This document shows, in pieces, positions 1 through 7,648 of a stretch of 64,000 nt of DNA (positions are counted from its first letter, which is position 1; each line of letters begins with the position of its first letter). The DNA is taken from assembly GCF_036946125.1 (NCBI RefSeq), contig NZ_JAQIJT010000001.1, positions 830,501-894,500 on the forward strand. The letters are read 5' to 3'. Origin of the DNA: Sphingomonas adhaesiva (GTDB lineage: Bacteria > Pseudomonadota > Alphaproteobacteria > Sphingomonadales > Sphingomonadaceae). Below the pieces are notes generated by a model. That model had not been told where the DNA came from. It did not search any database and worked only from the letters and a program-made list of their open reading frames with translations. A program made the position numbers and the translations under genes.

Positions 1-1594
1 CGGCGCGATAGGGGGCGAGCGCCCACGTCTGGCCGCCCTCTGAGATCAGCACCGCGGTGTCTTCACGCTGGTCGGCCGCGGGCTCGTCGGCAAAATCGAT
101 CGCGACGGGTGCGCCGTCGAGCAGGAACATCCCCTCGCGACGCGCGGGCGCGTTGAGGCGGAAGCCGGGGGCGAAGGCGGGACCCGCCAGCGCGGCGGCG
201 GCGGCGGAGAGCGCCTCTTCGCTGGGCTGCGCGGGCGGCATCAGCGCCTCGCCCTCGCGCGCGATCAGCCCGGTATCGACGCGCCCGGCGACGAAATCGG
301 GGTGGTCGAGCGCCTCGACCAGGAAGCCGGCGTTGCTGCGCACGGGCCAGACGATCGCCTCGTCCAGCGCATCCGCGAGCCGCTCGCGCGTCTCCTCGCG
401 GGTATCGCCGTGCGCGATCAGCTTGGCGATCATGGGATCGTAGAAGGGCGAGATGACGCTGCCCTGTTCCACCCCAGTGTCGACGCGGACGTCCTCCCCC
501 AGGTCGAACGCCTCCAGCGTGCCGATCGAGGGGAGGAAGCCCCTGGCGGGATCCTCGGCATAGAGCCGCGCCTCGATCGCATGGCCGTGGATCGCGAGCT
601 GGTCCTGCGTGCAGGGCAGCGGCTCGCCCGCGGCGACGCGCAGCTGCCATTCGACCAGGTCCTGCCCGGTGATCGCCTCGGTCACGGGGTGTTCGACCTG
701 GAGGCGGGTGTTCATCTCCATGAACCAGATGCGCCGCGCATCGAGGCCCTCCGACGCATCGGCGATGAACTCGATCGTGCCTGCGCCGACATAGTCGACC
801 GCGCGGGCGGCCCTGACCGCGGCGTCGCAGACCGCGGCGCGGGTGGCGGGGTCCATGCCGGGGGCGGGGGCCTCCTCGATCACCTTCTGGTGGCGGCGCT
901 GGAGCGAGCAGTCGCGCTCGAACAGGTGGACGACGTGGCCGTGGCGGTCGCCGAACACCTGCACCTCGATATGGCGCGGCGAGAGGATGTACTTCTCGAT
1001 CAGGACGCGGTCGTCGCCGAACGACGCCGCGGCCTCGCGCCGGCACGATGCGAGCGCGTCGGCGAAGGCGGCGGCGTCGTCGACCTGCCGCATCCCCTTG
1101 CCGCCGCCGCCCGCCACCGCCTTGATGAGGACGGGATAGCCGATCGCGGCGGCCTCCGCGGCGAGCCGGTCGGGGGACTGGTCCTCGCCCAGATAGCCCG
1201 GGGTGACGGGGACGCCGGCCGCGATCATCCGCGCCTTGGCGGCATCCTTCAGCCCCATCGCGCGGATGCTGTCGGGGTTCGGGCCGACCCAGATGAGCCC
1301 GGCGTCGATGACTCCTTGCGCGAAATCGGCATTCTCGCTGAGGAAGCCGTAGCCGGGGTGGATCGCATCGGCGCCGCTCGCGCGCGCCGCGGCGAGGATG
1401 CGCTCGGGCACGAGGTAGCTCTCGCGCGCGGGCGCGGGGCCGATCGCGACCGCCTCGTCCGCCTCGCGTACGTGGAGCGCCTGCGCGTCGGCCTCCGAAT
1501 GGACCGCGATCGTGCGCACGCCCATCGCGCGCGCGGTGCGGATGATGCGGCAGGCGATCTCGCCGCGGTTCGCGATCAGGAGGGAATGGATCAT
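1..1594 (-). CDS. mccA: Methylcrotonyl-CoA carboxylase biotin-carboxylase (alpha) subunit, 3' part outside window
   Basis: 531 codons are visible and the reading frame runs off the left edge without a stop. The N-terminus MIHSLLIANRGEIACRI is the usual start of acyl-CoA carboxylase alpha chains. The ATP-grasp glycine loop AGGGGKGMR is at residues 161-169, and the EMNTRLQVEHPVTE motif follows near residue 300. The biotinyl-lysine domain would lie beyond the window. It should carboxylate biotin with ATP and bicarbonate for the beta subunit encoded upstream (mccB). Specificity for methylcrotonyl-CoA in leucine breakdown is inferred from the ivd-mccB neighbourhood; the alpha chain alone could equally be from a propionyl- or geranyl-CoA carboxylase. 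ATG at 1594 is preceded by an AGGAG-like site. A repeat-flanked nuclease cassette separates it from mccB. Confidence 0.9.
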   Translation of the reverse strand, partial: MIHSLLIANRGEIACRIIRTARAMGVRTIAVHSEADAQALHVREADEAVAIGPAPARESYLVPERILAAARASGADAIHPGYGFLSENADFAQGVIDAGLIWVGPNPDSIRAMGLKDAAKARMIAAGVPVTPGYLGEDQSPDRLAAEAAAIGYPVLIKAVAGGGGKGMRQVDDAAAFADALASCRREAAASFGDDRVLIEKYILSPRHIEVQVFGDRHGHVVHLFERDCSLQRRHQKVIEEAPAPGMDPATRAAVCDAAVRAARAVDYVGAGTIEFIADASEGLDARRIWFMEMNTRLQVEHPVTEAITGQDLVEWQLRVAAGEPLPCTQDQLAIHGHAIEARLYAEDPARGFLPSIGTLEAFDLGEDVRVDTGVEQGSVISPFYDPMIAKLIAHGDTREETRERLADALDEAIVWPVRSNAGFLVEALDHPDFVAGRVDTGLIAREGEALMPPAQPSEEALSAAAAALAGPAFAPGFRLNAPARREGMFLLDGAPVAIDFADEPAADQREDTAVLISEGGQTWALAPYRA

Positions 1595-1606
1595 GGGTGG
1601 CTCCTG

Positions 1607-1660
1607 TTCCTCCCCGAGCTTGTCTCGGGGAGGGGGACCATGCGAAGCATGGTGGAGGGG
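1607..1660 (+). repeat. R1 two-hairpin repeat, left copy
   Basis: It holds an outer hairpin CCTCCCCGAGCTTGTCTCGG followed by GGAGG, then GGGACC, a small hairpin ATGCGAAGCAT, and GGTGGAGGGG. The terminal GGAGGGG sits 8 nt upstream of the DUF559 ATG and can serve as its ribosome-binding site. Other copies are at 2032-2090 and 3735-3793, both inverted relative to this one. Confidence 0.8.
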
Positions 1661-1668
1661 TGGATGCG

Positions 1669-2097
1669 ATGCTCAAGGACGTGGCGCCGCGGGCGCGGCA
1701 AGGAGGCGTCCGGCGCGCGCGAACGCTGCGGCGGAAGATGACCTTGCCGGAGGTGCTGCTTTGGCAGCGGCTGCGCGGGGGAGTGCACGGATGCAGGTTT
1801 CGGCGTCAGCATCCGTCGGGGCCGTACGTACTCGACTTTTATTGCGTCGATGCGCGGTTGGCGATCGAGGTCGACGGGGCAGGTCACGATACGCGGCGGG
1901 AGCGCGACGCGCGGCGGGACGCCTGGTTCGCCGAAGCGGGGATCAGGACCGTTCGGATCGCCGCAGCCCGCGTGCTGGCGGACGCCGACGGCACCGCGGC
2001 GGCGGTACTGGCGTTGGCGACGGCGCGCCTGCCCCTCCACCACCCGGCTAAGCCGGGCGGTCCCCCTCCCCGAGACGAGCTCGGGGAGGATCGATAG
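1669..2097 (+). CDS. DUF559 endonuclease-like protein in repeat-flanked cassette
   Basis: 142 codons. The DUF559 core is clear: MTLPEVLLWQRLR, then RFRRQ, then VLDFYCVDARLAIEVDGAGH, which carries the D...ExD acidic pattern of the PD-(D/E)XK/Vsr-like nuclease fold. The family is generally described as a putative DNA endonuclease of unknown biological role. I start at ATG 1669 because the preceding repeat ends in GGAGGGG at the right distance. An in-frame ATG at 1597 would require translating the whole repeat. The last ~22 residues (from LPLHHPAKPGG) are encoded by the downstream repeat copy. The gene is antisense to the mcc operon around it. Activity and role are unknown. Confidence 0.75.
   Translation: MLKDVAPRARQGGVRRARTLRRKMTLPEVLLWQRLRGGVHGCRFRRQHPSGPYVLDFYCVDARLAIEVDGAGHDTRRERDARRDAWFAEAGIRTVRIAAARVLADADGTAAAVLALATARLPLHHPAKPGGPPPRDELGEDR
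2032..2090 (-). repeat. R1 two-hairpin repeat, right copy (inverted)
   Basis: Reverse-complement counterpart of 1607-1660: CCCCTCCACC, a hairpin around CCCGGCTAAGCCGGG, GGTCCCCC, then the CTCCCCGAG...CTCGGGGAG hairpin. It encodes the C-terminal tail and nearly reaches the stop codon of the DUF559 gene, and ends 18 bp from the mccB stop. Confidence 0.8.
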
Positions 2098-2108
2098 CCC
2101 TGCCCCCC

Positions 2109-3701
2109 TCACATCCGGAACACGCCGAAGGCGGCGCGCTCCGGGATGGGGGCGTTGTGGCAGATGCGCAGCGCCAGGCCCAGGACGTCGCGGGTCTGCG
2201 CGGGGTCGATGACGCCGTCGTCCCATAACCGCGCGGTGGCGTAATAGGGGTTGCCCTCGTCCTCGTACTTGGCGCGGACGGGGGCCTTGAACGCCTCGGC
2301 CTCGTCGGGCGTCCAGGTGTCGGCGTCGCGGTGGACGGTGGCCAGCACGCTGGCGGCCTGCTCCCCGCCCATCACGCTGATCCGCGCATTGGGCCAGGTG
2401 AAGAGGAAGCGCGGGGAATAGGCGCGGCCGCACATGCCGTAATTGCCCGCACCGAAGCTGCCGCCGATCAGGATCGTGATCTTCGGCACGCTGGCGGTGG
2501 CGACCGCGGTCACCAGTTTCGCGCCATGCTTGGCGATCCCCTCCGCCTCGTAGCGGCCGCCGACCATGAAGCCGGAGATGTTCTGGAGGAACAGCAGCGG
2601 CACGCGCCGCTGGCAGGCGAGCTCGATGAAATGCGCGCCCTTCTGCGCGCTTTCGCTGAACAGGACGCCGTTGTTGGCGAGGATCGCGACCGGCTGGCCA
2701 TGGATCTGCGCGAAGCCGCAGACGAGCGACGCACCGTACAGCGACTTGAATTCGTGAAAGGTGCTGCCGTCGACCAGCCGCGCGATCACCTCGTGCACGT
2801 CATAGGGCGCGCGGACGTCCTGCGGCACGATGCCGTAGAGGTCGTCGGCGGGATAGAGCGGCGCGGCGCCGGCGGGGAAGGTGGCCGGGGGCGGCGGCAG
2901 CGTCGCGACGATGTCGCGGACGATCGACAGCGCATGCTCGTCGTTCTCCGCGACGTGATCGACCACGCCGGAGCGGCGGCCGTGCGTCTCCGCCCCGCCC
3001 AGTTCCTCCGCCGAGATGACCTCGCCGGTCGCGGCCTTCACCAGCGGCGGTCCGGCGAGGAAGATCGTGCCCTGGTTGCGGACGATCACCGTCTCGTCGG
3101 ACATGGCGGGGACATAGGCGCCGCCCGCGGTGCAGCTGCCCATGACGCACGCGATCTGCGGGATGCCGAGCGCGGACATGTTCGCCTGGTTGAAGAAGAT
3201 GCGCCCGAAATGCTCGCGATCGGGGAAGACCTCCGCCTGGTGCGGCAGGTTCGCACCGCCCGAATCGACCAGGTAGATGCACGGCAGGCGGTTCTCCTGC
3301 GCGATCTCCTGCGCGCGCAGGTGCTTCTTGACGGTCAGCGGATAGTAGGTGCCGCCCTTCACCGTCGCGTCGTTGCACACGATCATGACCAGCCGGCCGC
3401 TGACGGTGCCGATGCCGGCGATCATCCCCGCCCCCGGCACCTCTCCGTCATAGAGGCCGTTCGCGACCAGCTGCCCGATTTCCAGAAAGGCGGTGCCAGG
3501 ATCGAGCAGGCGCTCGACGCGGTCGCGCGGGAGCAGCTTGCCGCGCGACACGTGGCGCTCGCGGCTCTTGGCGTTGCCGCCGAGCGCCGCTTCGGCGACG
3601 CGGGCGCGCAGCTCGTCGGCGAGCGCGCGATTGTGTGCGGCGTTGGCGCGGAAGGTCGCGTCGTCGCGCGAGAGGGCGGTGGAGAGGGCGGGGCCGGTCA
3701 T
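2109..3701 (-). CDS. mccB: Methylcrotonyl-CoA carboxylase carboxyltransferase (beta) subunit
   Basis: 530 residues, the usual length of MCC beta chains. It transfers the carboxyl group from biotin on the alpha subunit to 3-methylcrotonyl-CoA, making 3-methylglutaconyl-CoA in leucine catabolism. Crotonase-fold carboxyltransferase signatures are clear, including YLVDSGGANLP near residue 150 and the C-terminal GGSFGAGNYGMCGRAYSPRF stretch that is typical of MCC beta rather than propionyl-CoA carboxylase. ATG 3701 (MTGPALSTAL) follows GGAAGGATC. The frame is open further upstream, but into repeat R1. It follows ivd by 91 bp on the same strand and precedes mccA, so the three are probably one operon interrupted by repeats. 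Confidence 0.92.
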   Translation of the reverse strand: MTGPALSTALSRDDATFRANAAHNRALADELRARVAEAALGGNAKSRERHVSRGKLLPRDRVERLLDPGTAFLEIGQLVANGLYDGEVPGAGMIAGIGTVSGRLVMIVCNDATVKGGTYYPLTVKKHLRAQEIAQENRLPCIYLVDSGGANLPHQAEVFPDREHFGRIFFNQANMSALGIPQIACVMGSCTAGGAYVPAMSDETVIVRNQGTIFLAGPPLVKAATGEVISAEELGGAETHGRRSGVVDHVAENDEHALSIVRDIVATLPPPPATFPAGAAPLYPADDLYGIVPQDVRAPYDVHEVIARLVDGSTFHEFKSLYGASLVCGFAQIHGQPVAILANNGVLFSESAQKGAHFIELACQRRVPLLFLQNISGFMVGGRYEAEGIAKHGAKLVTAVATASVPKITILIGGSFGAGNYGMCGRAYSPRFLFTWPNARISVMGGEQAASVLATVHRDADTWTPDEAEAFKAPVRAKYEDEGNPYYATARLWDDGVIDPAQTRDVLGLALRICHNAPIPERAAFGVFRM

Positions 3702-3734
3702 CGGGCGATCCTTCCGAGATAGGCGGGCGCCTTG

Positions 3735-3793
3735 CCCCTCCACCACGCTCCTGCGGAGCGCGGTCCCCCTCCCCGAGCGAGCTCGGGGAGGAT
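3735..3793 (-). repeat. R1 two-hairpin repeat, solitary copy
   Basis: Same order as the 2032-2090 copy: CCCCTCCACC, hairpin ACGCTCCTGCGGAGCG, GGTCCCCC, then CTCCCCGAG/CTCGGGGAG. It fills the gap between the ivd stop codon (3793-3795) and the mccB start. No nuclease gene is attached here. In the mRNA it would form two adjacent hairpins and might affect mRNA stability or coupling (inference). Confidence 0.75.
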
Positions 3794-4947
3794 CACGACG
3801 CTGCTCCGATCAGTTCGCGGCCGATCAGCATGCGGCGGATTTCGTTCGTCCCCGCGCCGATGTCGAGCAGCTTCGCGTCGCGCAGGTAGCGCTCGACCGG
3901 CCAGTCCTTCGTATAGCCCGCCCCGCCCAGCGCCTGCACCGCCTCGCCCGCGACGCGGAACGCGTTCTCGCTGGCGTAGAGGATCGCGCCCGCGGCGTCG
4001 AAGCGCGTCGTCTTGCCCGCGTCGCACGCCTGCGCGACCGCATAGACATAGGCGCGCGCGGAGTTGAGCGCGACGTACATGTCGGCGACCTTCGCCTGCA
4101 TCAGCTGGAACCCGCCGATCGGGGTGCCGAACTGCTGCCGCTCGCGCACATAGGGCAGGACGGTGTCGAGGCAGGCCTGCATGATGCCCAGCTGAATCCC
4201 CGCGAGCACGGTGCGCTCATAGTCGAGCCCGCTCATCAGCACGCCGACGCCGCCGTTCTCCGGTCCCATGACGTTGGCGGCCGGCACCTCGCAATCGGTG
4301 AAGACGAGCTCGGCGGTGGGGCTGCCGCGCATCCCCATCTTGTCGATCTTCTGTCCGATCGCGAAGCCGGGCATGTCCTTTTCGATCAGGAAGGTGGTGA
4401 TCCCGCGCGAGCCCTCGCCGGTCCTGGCATAGACGACGAGGACGTCGGCATAGGGCGCGTTGGTGATCCAGAATTTCGTGCCGTTGAGGACATAGCCGGC
4501 GTCGGTCCGCTCGGCGCGCAGCTTCATCGAGACGACGTCGGAGCCGGCGCCCGCCTCCGACATGGCGAGGCTGCCGACATGCTCGCCGCTGATGAGCTTC
4601 GGCAGATACTTCGCCTTCTGCTCCGGCGTGGCCCAGCGGCGGATCTGATTGACGCACAGGTTGGAATGCGCACCGTAGCTGAGGCCGATCGAGGCGGAGG
4701 CGCGGGCGACCTCCTCCTGCGCGACGACATGCTCCAGATAGCCGAGACCCAGCCCGCCATCGGCCTCGTCGACGGTGATGCCGTGCAGGCCCAGCTCGCC
4801 CATCGCGGGCCACAGCTCGTCGCGGGGGAACCAGTCGTCGGCATCGATGCGCTGGCTGAGCGGTGCGATGCGTTCGTCGGCGAAGCGGCGCGTGGTGTCG
4901 CGGATCATCTCCGCGGTCTCGCCCAGCGCGAAATCGAGGCCCTGCAT
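3793..4947 (-). CDS. ivd: Isovaleryl-CoA dehydrogenase
   Basis: 384 residues, full length for the acyl-CoA dehydrogenase family. It oxidises isovaleryl-CoA to 3-methylcrotonyl-CoA with FAD, passing electrons to ETF. The catalytic base is placed as in isovaleryl-CoA dehydrogenases: Glu244 in GLDYERTVLAG. The position used by medium-chain enzymes near the C-terminus reads IGAGTNEIRR, with no Glu there. The FAD-contact stretch AMSEAGAGSDV is at residues 128-138. ATG 4947 has GGAGA upstream; a further in-frame ATG upstream (5022) lies inside the divergent promoter region. It is first in the leucine-degradation operon and divergent from the LysR gene. Confidence 0.93.
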   Translation of the reverse strand: MQGLDFALGETAEMIRDTTRRFADERIAPLSQRIDADDWFPRDELWPAMGELGLHGITVDEADGGLGLGYLEHVVAQEEVARASASIGLSYGAHSNLCVNQIRRWATPEQKAKYLPKLISGEHVGSLAMSEAGAGSDVVSMKLRAERTDAGYVLNGTKFWITNAPYADVLVVYARTGEGSRGITTFLIEKDMPGFAIGQKIDKMGMRGSPTAELVFTDCEVPAANVMGPENGGVGVLMSGLDYERTVLAGIQLGIMQACLDTVLPYVRERQQFGTPIGGFQLMQAKVADMYVALNSARAYVYAVAQACDAGKTTRFDAAGAILYASENAFRVAGEAVQALGGAGYTKDWPVERYLRDAKLLDIGAGTNEIRRMLIGRELIGAAS

Positions 4948-5025
4948 GCGTCTCTCCTGCTCGTCCTGCGCGACATCTAGGCGAGCGGCGGACGATAGTA
5001 AAATTGCCGCGAGCCGCGCCAAACG

Positions 5026-5040
5026 ATAGACACCGTCTAT
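5026..5040. promoter_or_regulatory. Probable LysR-type regulator box between ivd and lysR-family gene
   Basis: Perfect inverted repeat ATAGAC-ACC-GTCTAT. It contains the classical T-N11-A arrangement (T at 5027, A at 5039) inside dyad symmetry, as expected for a LysR-family recognition site. It abuts and overlaps the first bases of the divergent LysR start codon, so binding would be autoregulatory and could also control ivd 80 bp away. Confidence 0.6.
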
Positions 5041-5899
5041 GCTCGACCGCTCGCTGCTGCGCTATTTCCTCGCCGTCGTCGATCAGGGCAGCTTCACGCG
5101 CGCCGCGGCGGCGTGCCGGGTGACGCAGCCGACGCTGTCGGCGGGGATCGCGAAGCTGGAAGGGCTGCTGGGCGAGCCGGTGCTGATGCGTACCAGCCGC
5201 CGCGTCGCGCTGACCGCGGCGGGCAGCCGGCTGCTCGGACATGCGCGGCGGATCGAGGCGGAGTTCGCGCGCGCCGAGGGCGCGCCGACCGAGGCCAGCG
5301 CGCGGCTGATGCGGGTGGGGATCGTCTCGACCATGCCGGCGCGGCTGATCCGCGCGGCGGTGGCGCAGGCCCTAGCGGCGGCGCCGGGCGAGCGGCTGGA
5401 ACTGATCGAGGGGCGCGACCGCGAACTGGCGGCGGCGCTGGACCGCGGGCGCGTCGATGCGGTGGTGGCGCCGGACGCGGTCGAGCGGGGCGGGGGCGGC
5501 ACGGCGCTGTTCGAGGAAGGCTATGGCGTGGCGATGGCGGCGCGCCACGCGCTGGCGGGCGAGGCGCAGGTTGCGGCGGAGCGCGTCGCGGCGGAGCCGA
5601 TGATCGTGCGGCGGCACTGCGAGGCGCTGAGCGAGGTCAGCCGGCACTTCACCAGCCGCGGGGTGCGCCCGTTCATGGCGGCACGCACGACGAGCGACGA
5701 TCGCGCGGCGGCGTTCGTGGCGGCGGGGCTGGGCGTGACGGTGATGCCGGAATGCTTCGCGGGCGACGGCGTCGCGGTCGTGCCGCTGGAGGGGTTCGCA
5801 CGGCGGCGGGTGGTGGGGCTGGTGACGGCGGCGGATTCGGCGCGGCGGGTGGCGGACAGCCGGCTGGTCGAGGCGCTGGTGGCGGCGTTGCGGGAATGA
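5039..5899 (+). CDS. LysR-family transcriptional regulator, probable regulator of the ivd-mcc operon
   Basis: 286 residues. The N-terminal winged helix-turn-helix is typical (LLRYFLAVVDQGSFTRAAAA, then VTQPTLSAGIAKLE, residues 6-45), followed by a type 2 periplasmic-binding-protein-like effector domain to the C-terminus. It is divergent from isovaleryl-CoA dehydrogenase with a 91-bp gap containing a T-N11-A palindrome, so control of leucine/isovalerate catabolism is inferred. In many gammaproteobacteria this pathway is controlled by a MerR-type LiuR, so a LysR-type neighbour would be a different solution. The effector is unknown. Confidence 0.85.
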   Translation: MLDRSLLRYFLAVVDQGSFTRAAAACRVTQPTLSAGIAKLEGLLGEPVLMRTSRRVALTAAGSRLLGHARRIEAEFARAEGAPTEASARLMRVGIVSTMPARLIRAAVAQALAAAPGERLELIEGRDRELAAALDRGRVDAVVAPDAVERGGGGTALFEEGYGVAMAARHALAGEAQVAAERVAAEPMIVRRHCEALSEVSRHFTSRGVRPFMAARTTSDDRAAAFVAAGLGVTVMPECFAGDGVAVVPLEGFARRRVVGLVTAADSARRVADSRLVEALVAALRE

Positions 5900-5945
5900 G
5901 GGGCGCCGTTCCCCGGCGAGAGCGGAACCTTTGCAAAAGGCTGCA

Positions 5946-6037
5946 CCGTGCTCCTGCGCAGGCAGGAGCCCGGAGTTGCAGGTCCCATAAGGCGTTGTTC
6001 TGCTGGGCCCTGGGCTCCTGCCTGCGCAGGAGCACGG
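5946..6037 (+). repeat. R3 repeat copy a (hairpin ends plus conserved centre)
   Basis: About 92 bp. It starts CCGTGCTCCTGCGCAGGCAG and ends with the inverse, GGCTCCTGCCTGCGCAGGAG then CACGG. The 40-bp centre, with GTTGCAGGTCCCATAAGGCG, is conserved in copies at 31289-31380 (opposite orientation) and 35852-35943. The 345-bp gap 5900-6244 otherwise holds a GGCCCCGGCCTTCGCCGGGG hairpin at about 6070-6092, an R6 hairpin at 6136-6167 and the permease ribosome-binding site. Confidence 0.8.
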
Positions 6038-6135
6038 CGTGGGCTCGGTGCCGTTGCACCTGTTTTGCAGAGGCCCCGGCCTTCGCCGGGGAACAAGGAA
6101 CTGAGTTTTCGCAGATGTCTCGACCTGGTCCGGGG

Positions 6136-6167
6136 CCCCGGATGCCGGGACAAGCCCGGCATGACGG
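6136..6167 (+). repeat. R6 hairpin repeat (same family as the GIY-YIG cassette ends)
   Basis: CCCGGATGCCGGGACAAGCC followed by CGGCATGACGG. This is the same palindrome that flanks the GIY-YIG gene at 54455-54489 and 54835-54873, here as a single copy without a gene. Confidence 0.7.
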
Positions 6168-6244
6168 TCAGGATCGACCCGGGGTTTCGCGCCCCGTCCG
6201 CACGGCCTACACGTATCCGCTGCAACCATAAGAGAAGGGGAACG

Positions 6245-7642
6245 ATGAGCCTGTTTCGCAGGAAGCCGATCGGGGTGGAGCAGCATGCCGGCACGGTGCT
6301 GGCGCGGACCTTGTCCTGGCCGCATCTGGTCGCGCTGGGCGTGGGGGCGATCGTCGGGACGGGCATCCTGACGCTGATCGGGGTCGGGGCGGACCGTGCG
6401 GGGCCGGCGGTGATCCTGTCGTTCGTAATCGCCGGCGCGATCTGCGCCTGCGCGGCGCTCGCCTATGCCGAGATGGCGACGATGATCCCGGCATCGGGCA
6501 GCGCCTATACCTATAGCTACGTGGCGCTGGGCGAGGTGATCGCCTGGGTCATCGGCTGGTCGCTGATCCTGGAATATTCGCTGGTCGTCTCCACCGTGGC
6601 GGTGGGCTGGTCGGGCTATGCCAGCGCGCTGCTGACGCCGTGGGGATTCCCGGTCGCGCTGACGCAGGGGCCGGAGCTGGGCGGCATCGTCAACGTGCCC
6701 GCGGTGTTCATCATCGCGGTGGTCGCGGGGCTGCTGTCGCTGGGGACGAAGGAGAGCGCGACGCTGAACGCCGTGCTGGTGGTGGTGAAGCTGATCGCGC
6801 TGGCGGTCTTCGTCGCGGTGGCGGTGCCGCATTTCGACGCGGCGAACCTGCATCCGTTCATGCCGTTCGGCTTTGCCAAGTCGGTGTCCGCCGACGGCGC
6901 GGAGCGCGGCGTGATGGCGGCGGCGGCGATCATCTTCTTCGCCTTCTACGGCTTCGACGCGATCTCCACCGCGGCGGAGGAGACGAAGAACCCGGGGCGC
7001 GACCTGGCGATCGGGATCGTGGGGTCGATGGTGGCGTGCGTCGTCATCTACATGGGCGTCGCGGTGGCGGCCGTCGGCGCGCTGCGCTTCACCGCCTTCG
7101 CCGACAGCCCGGAACCGCTGGCGCTGATCCTGCGCGGTATCGGCCAGCCGGGGTTCGCGACCTTCCTGGCGGCGAGCGCGGTGATCGCGCTGCCGACGGT
7201 GCTGCTGGGGTTCCTGTTCGGGCAGAGCCGCATCTTCTTCGTGATGGCGCGCGACGGGCTGCTGCCGGCGTCGCTCGCCAAGGTGTCCGCGCGGGGTACG
7301 CCGGTGCGCATCACGGTGCTGACCGCGGTGCTGGTATCGGTGATCGCGGGGGTGATGCCGATCGACGCGATCGCGGCGCTGGCCAATGCCGGCACGCTGG
7401 CGGCGTTCGTCGCGGTGTGCGTCGCGATGCTGGTGATGCGGCGGCGTGCGCCGGAGGCGAAGCGGACGTTCCGCACGCCGCTAGCACCGCTGGTGGGGGC
7501 GATCGGGGTGCTGGGATGCCTGTACCTGTTCTTCAGCCTGCCGTCGAAGACGCAAGGATATTTCGTGGTGTGGAATGTCGTCGGGCTGGCGGTGTATTTC
7601 CTGTGGGGCCGCAAGCGCGCCGGGGAGGCGTTGGGGGCGTGA
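6245..7642 (+). CDS. APC-family amino-acid permease (cationic amino-acid transporter type)
   Basis: 465 residues, inner-membrane protein with about 12 hydrophobic segments. The APC signature of the first helix, HLVALGVGAIVGTGIL, is at residues 27-42, and the conserved ASGSAYTYSYVALGE loop is near residue 85. It belongs to the amino acid-polyamine-organocation superfamily and most resembles the CAT-type YfnA group. Substrate cannot be told from sequence; an amino acid is likely, and proximity to leucine catabolism is suggestive only. ATG 6245 is preceded by AGAAGGGG. The open frame upstream to 5948 is repeat R3 read through, not protein. Confidence 0.85.
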   Translation: MSLFRRKPIGVEQHAGTVLARTLSWPHLVALGVGAIVGTGILTLIGVGADRAGPAVILSFVIAGAICACAALAYAEMATMIPASGSAYTYSYVALGEVIAWVIGWSLILEYSLVVSTVAVGWSGYASALLTPWGFPVALTQGPELGGIVNVPAVFIIAVVAGLLSLGTKESATLNAVLVVVKLIALAVFVAVAVPHFDAANLHPFMPFGFAKSVSADGAERGVMAAAAIIFFAFYGFDAISTAAEETKNPGRDLAIGIVGSMVACVVIYMGVAVAAVGALRFTAFADSPEPLALILRGIGQPGFATFLAASAVIALPTVLLGFLFGQSRIFFVMARDGLLPASLAKVSARGTPVRITVLTAVLVSVIAGVMPIDAIAALANAGTLAAFVAVCVAMLVMRRRAPEAKRTFRTPLAPLVGAIGVLGCLYLFFSLPSKTQGYFVVWNVVGLAVYFLWGRKRAGEALGA

Positions 7643-7648
7643 TGCGGC

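Larger units (their letters stand above)
1607..2097. mobile_element. Candidate repeat-flanked nuclease cassette 1 (repeat R1 - DUF559 gene - inverted R1)
   Basis: A DUF559 gene lies between two copies of the same two-hairpin repeat (R1) in inverted orientation, at 1607-1660 and 2032-2090. The unit occupies the whole gap between mccB and mccA and is read opposite to that operon. The outer hairpin is CCTCCCCGAG / CTCGGGGAGG and the inner hairpin varies in sequence. No target duplication was recognised. Mobility is inferred from layout only. Confidence 0.5.

Noticed and set aside
63..1676. 537-codon minus-strand frame inside mccA
   Set aside because: Arg/Gly/Pro-rich and overlaps the real biotin-carboxylase frame, which shows all family motifs.
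5946..6037. R3 as a possible CRISPR array
   Set aside because: Copies are single, widely spaced and inverted, with no spacers and no cas genes.
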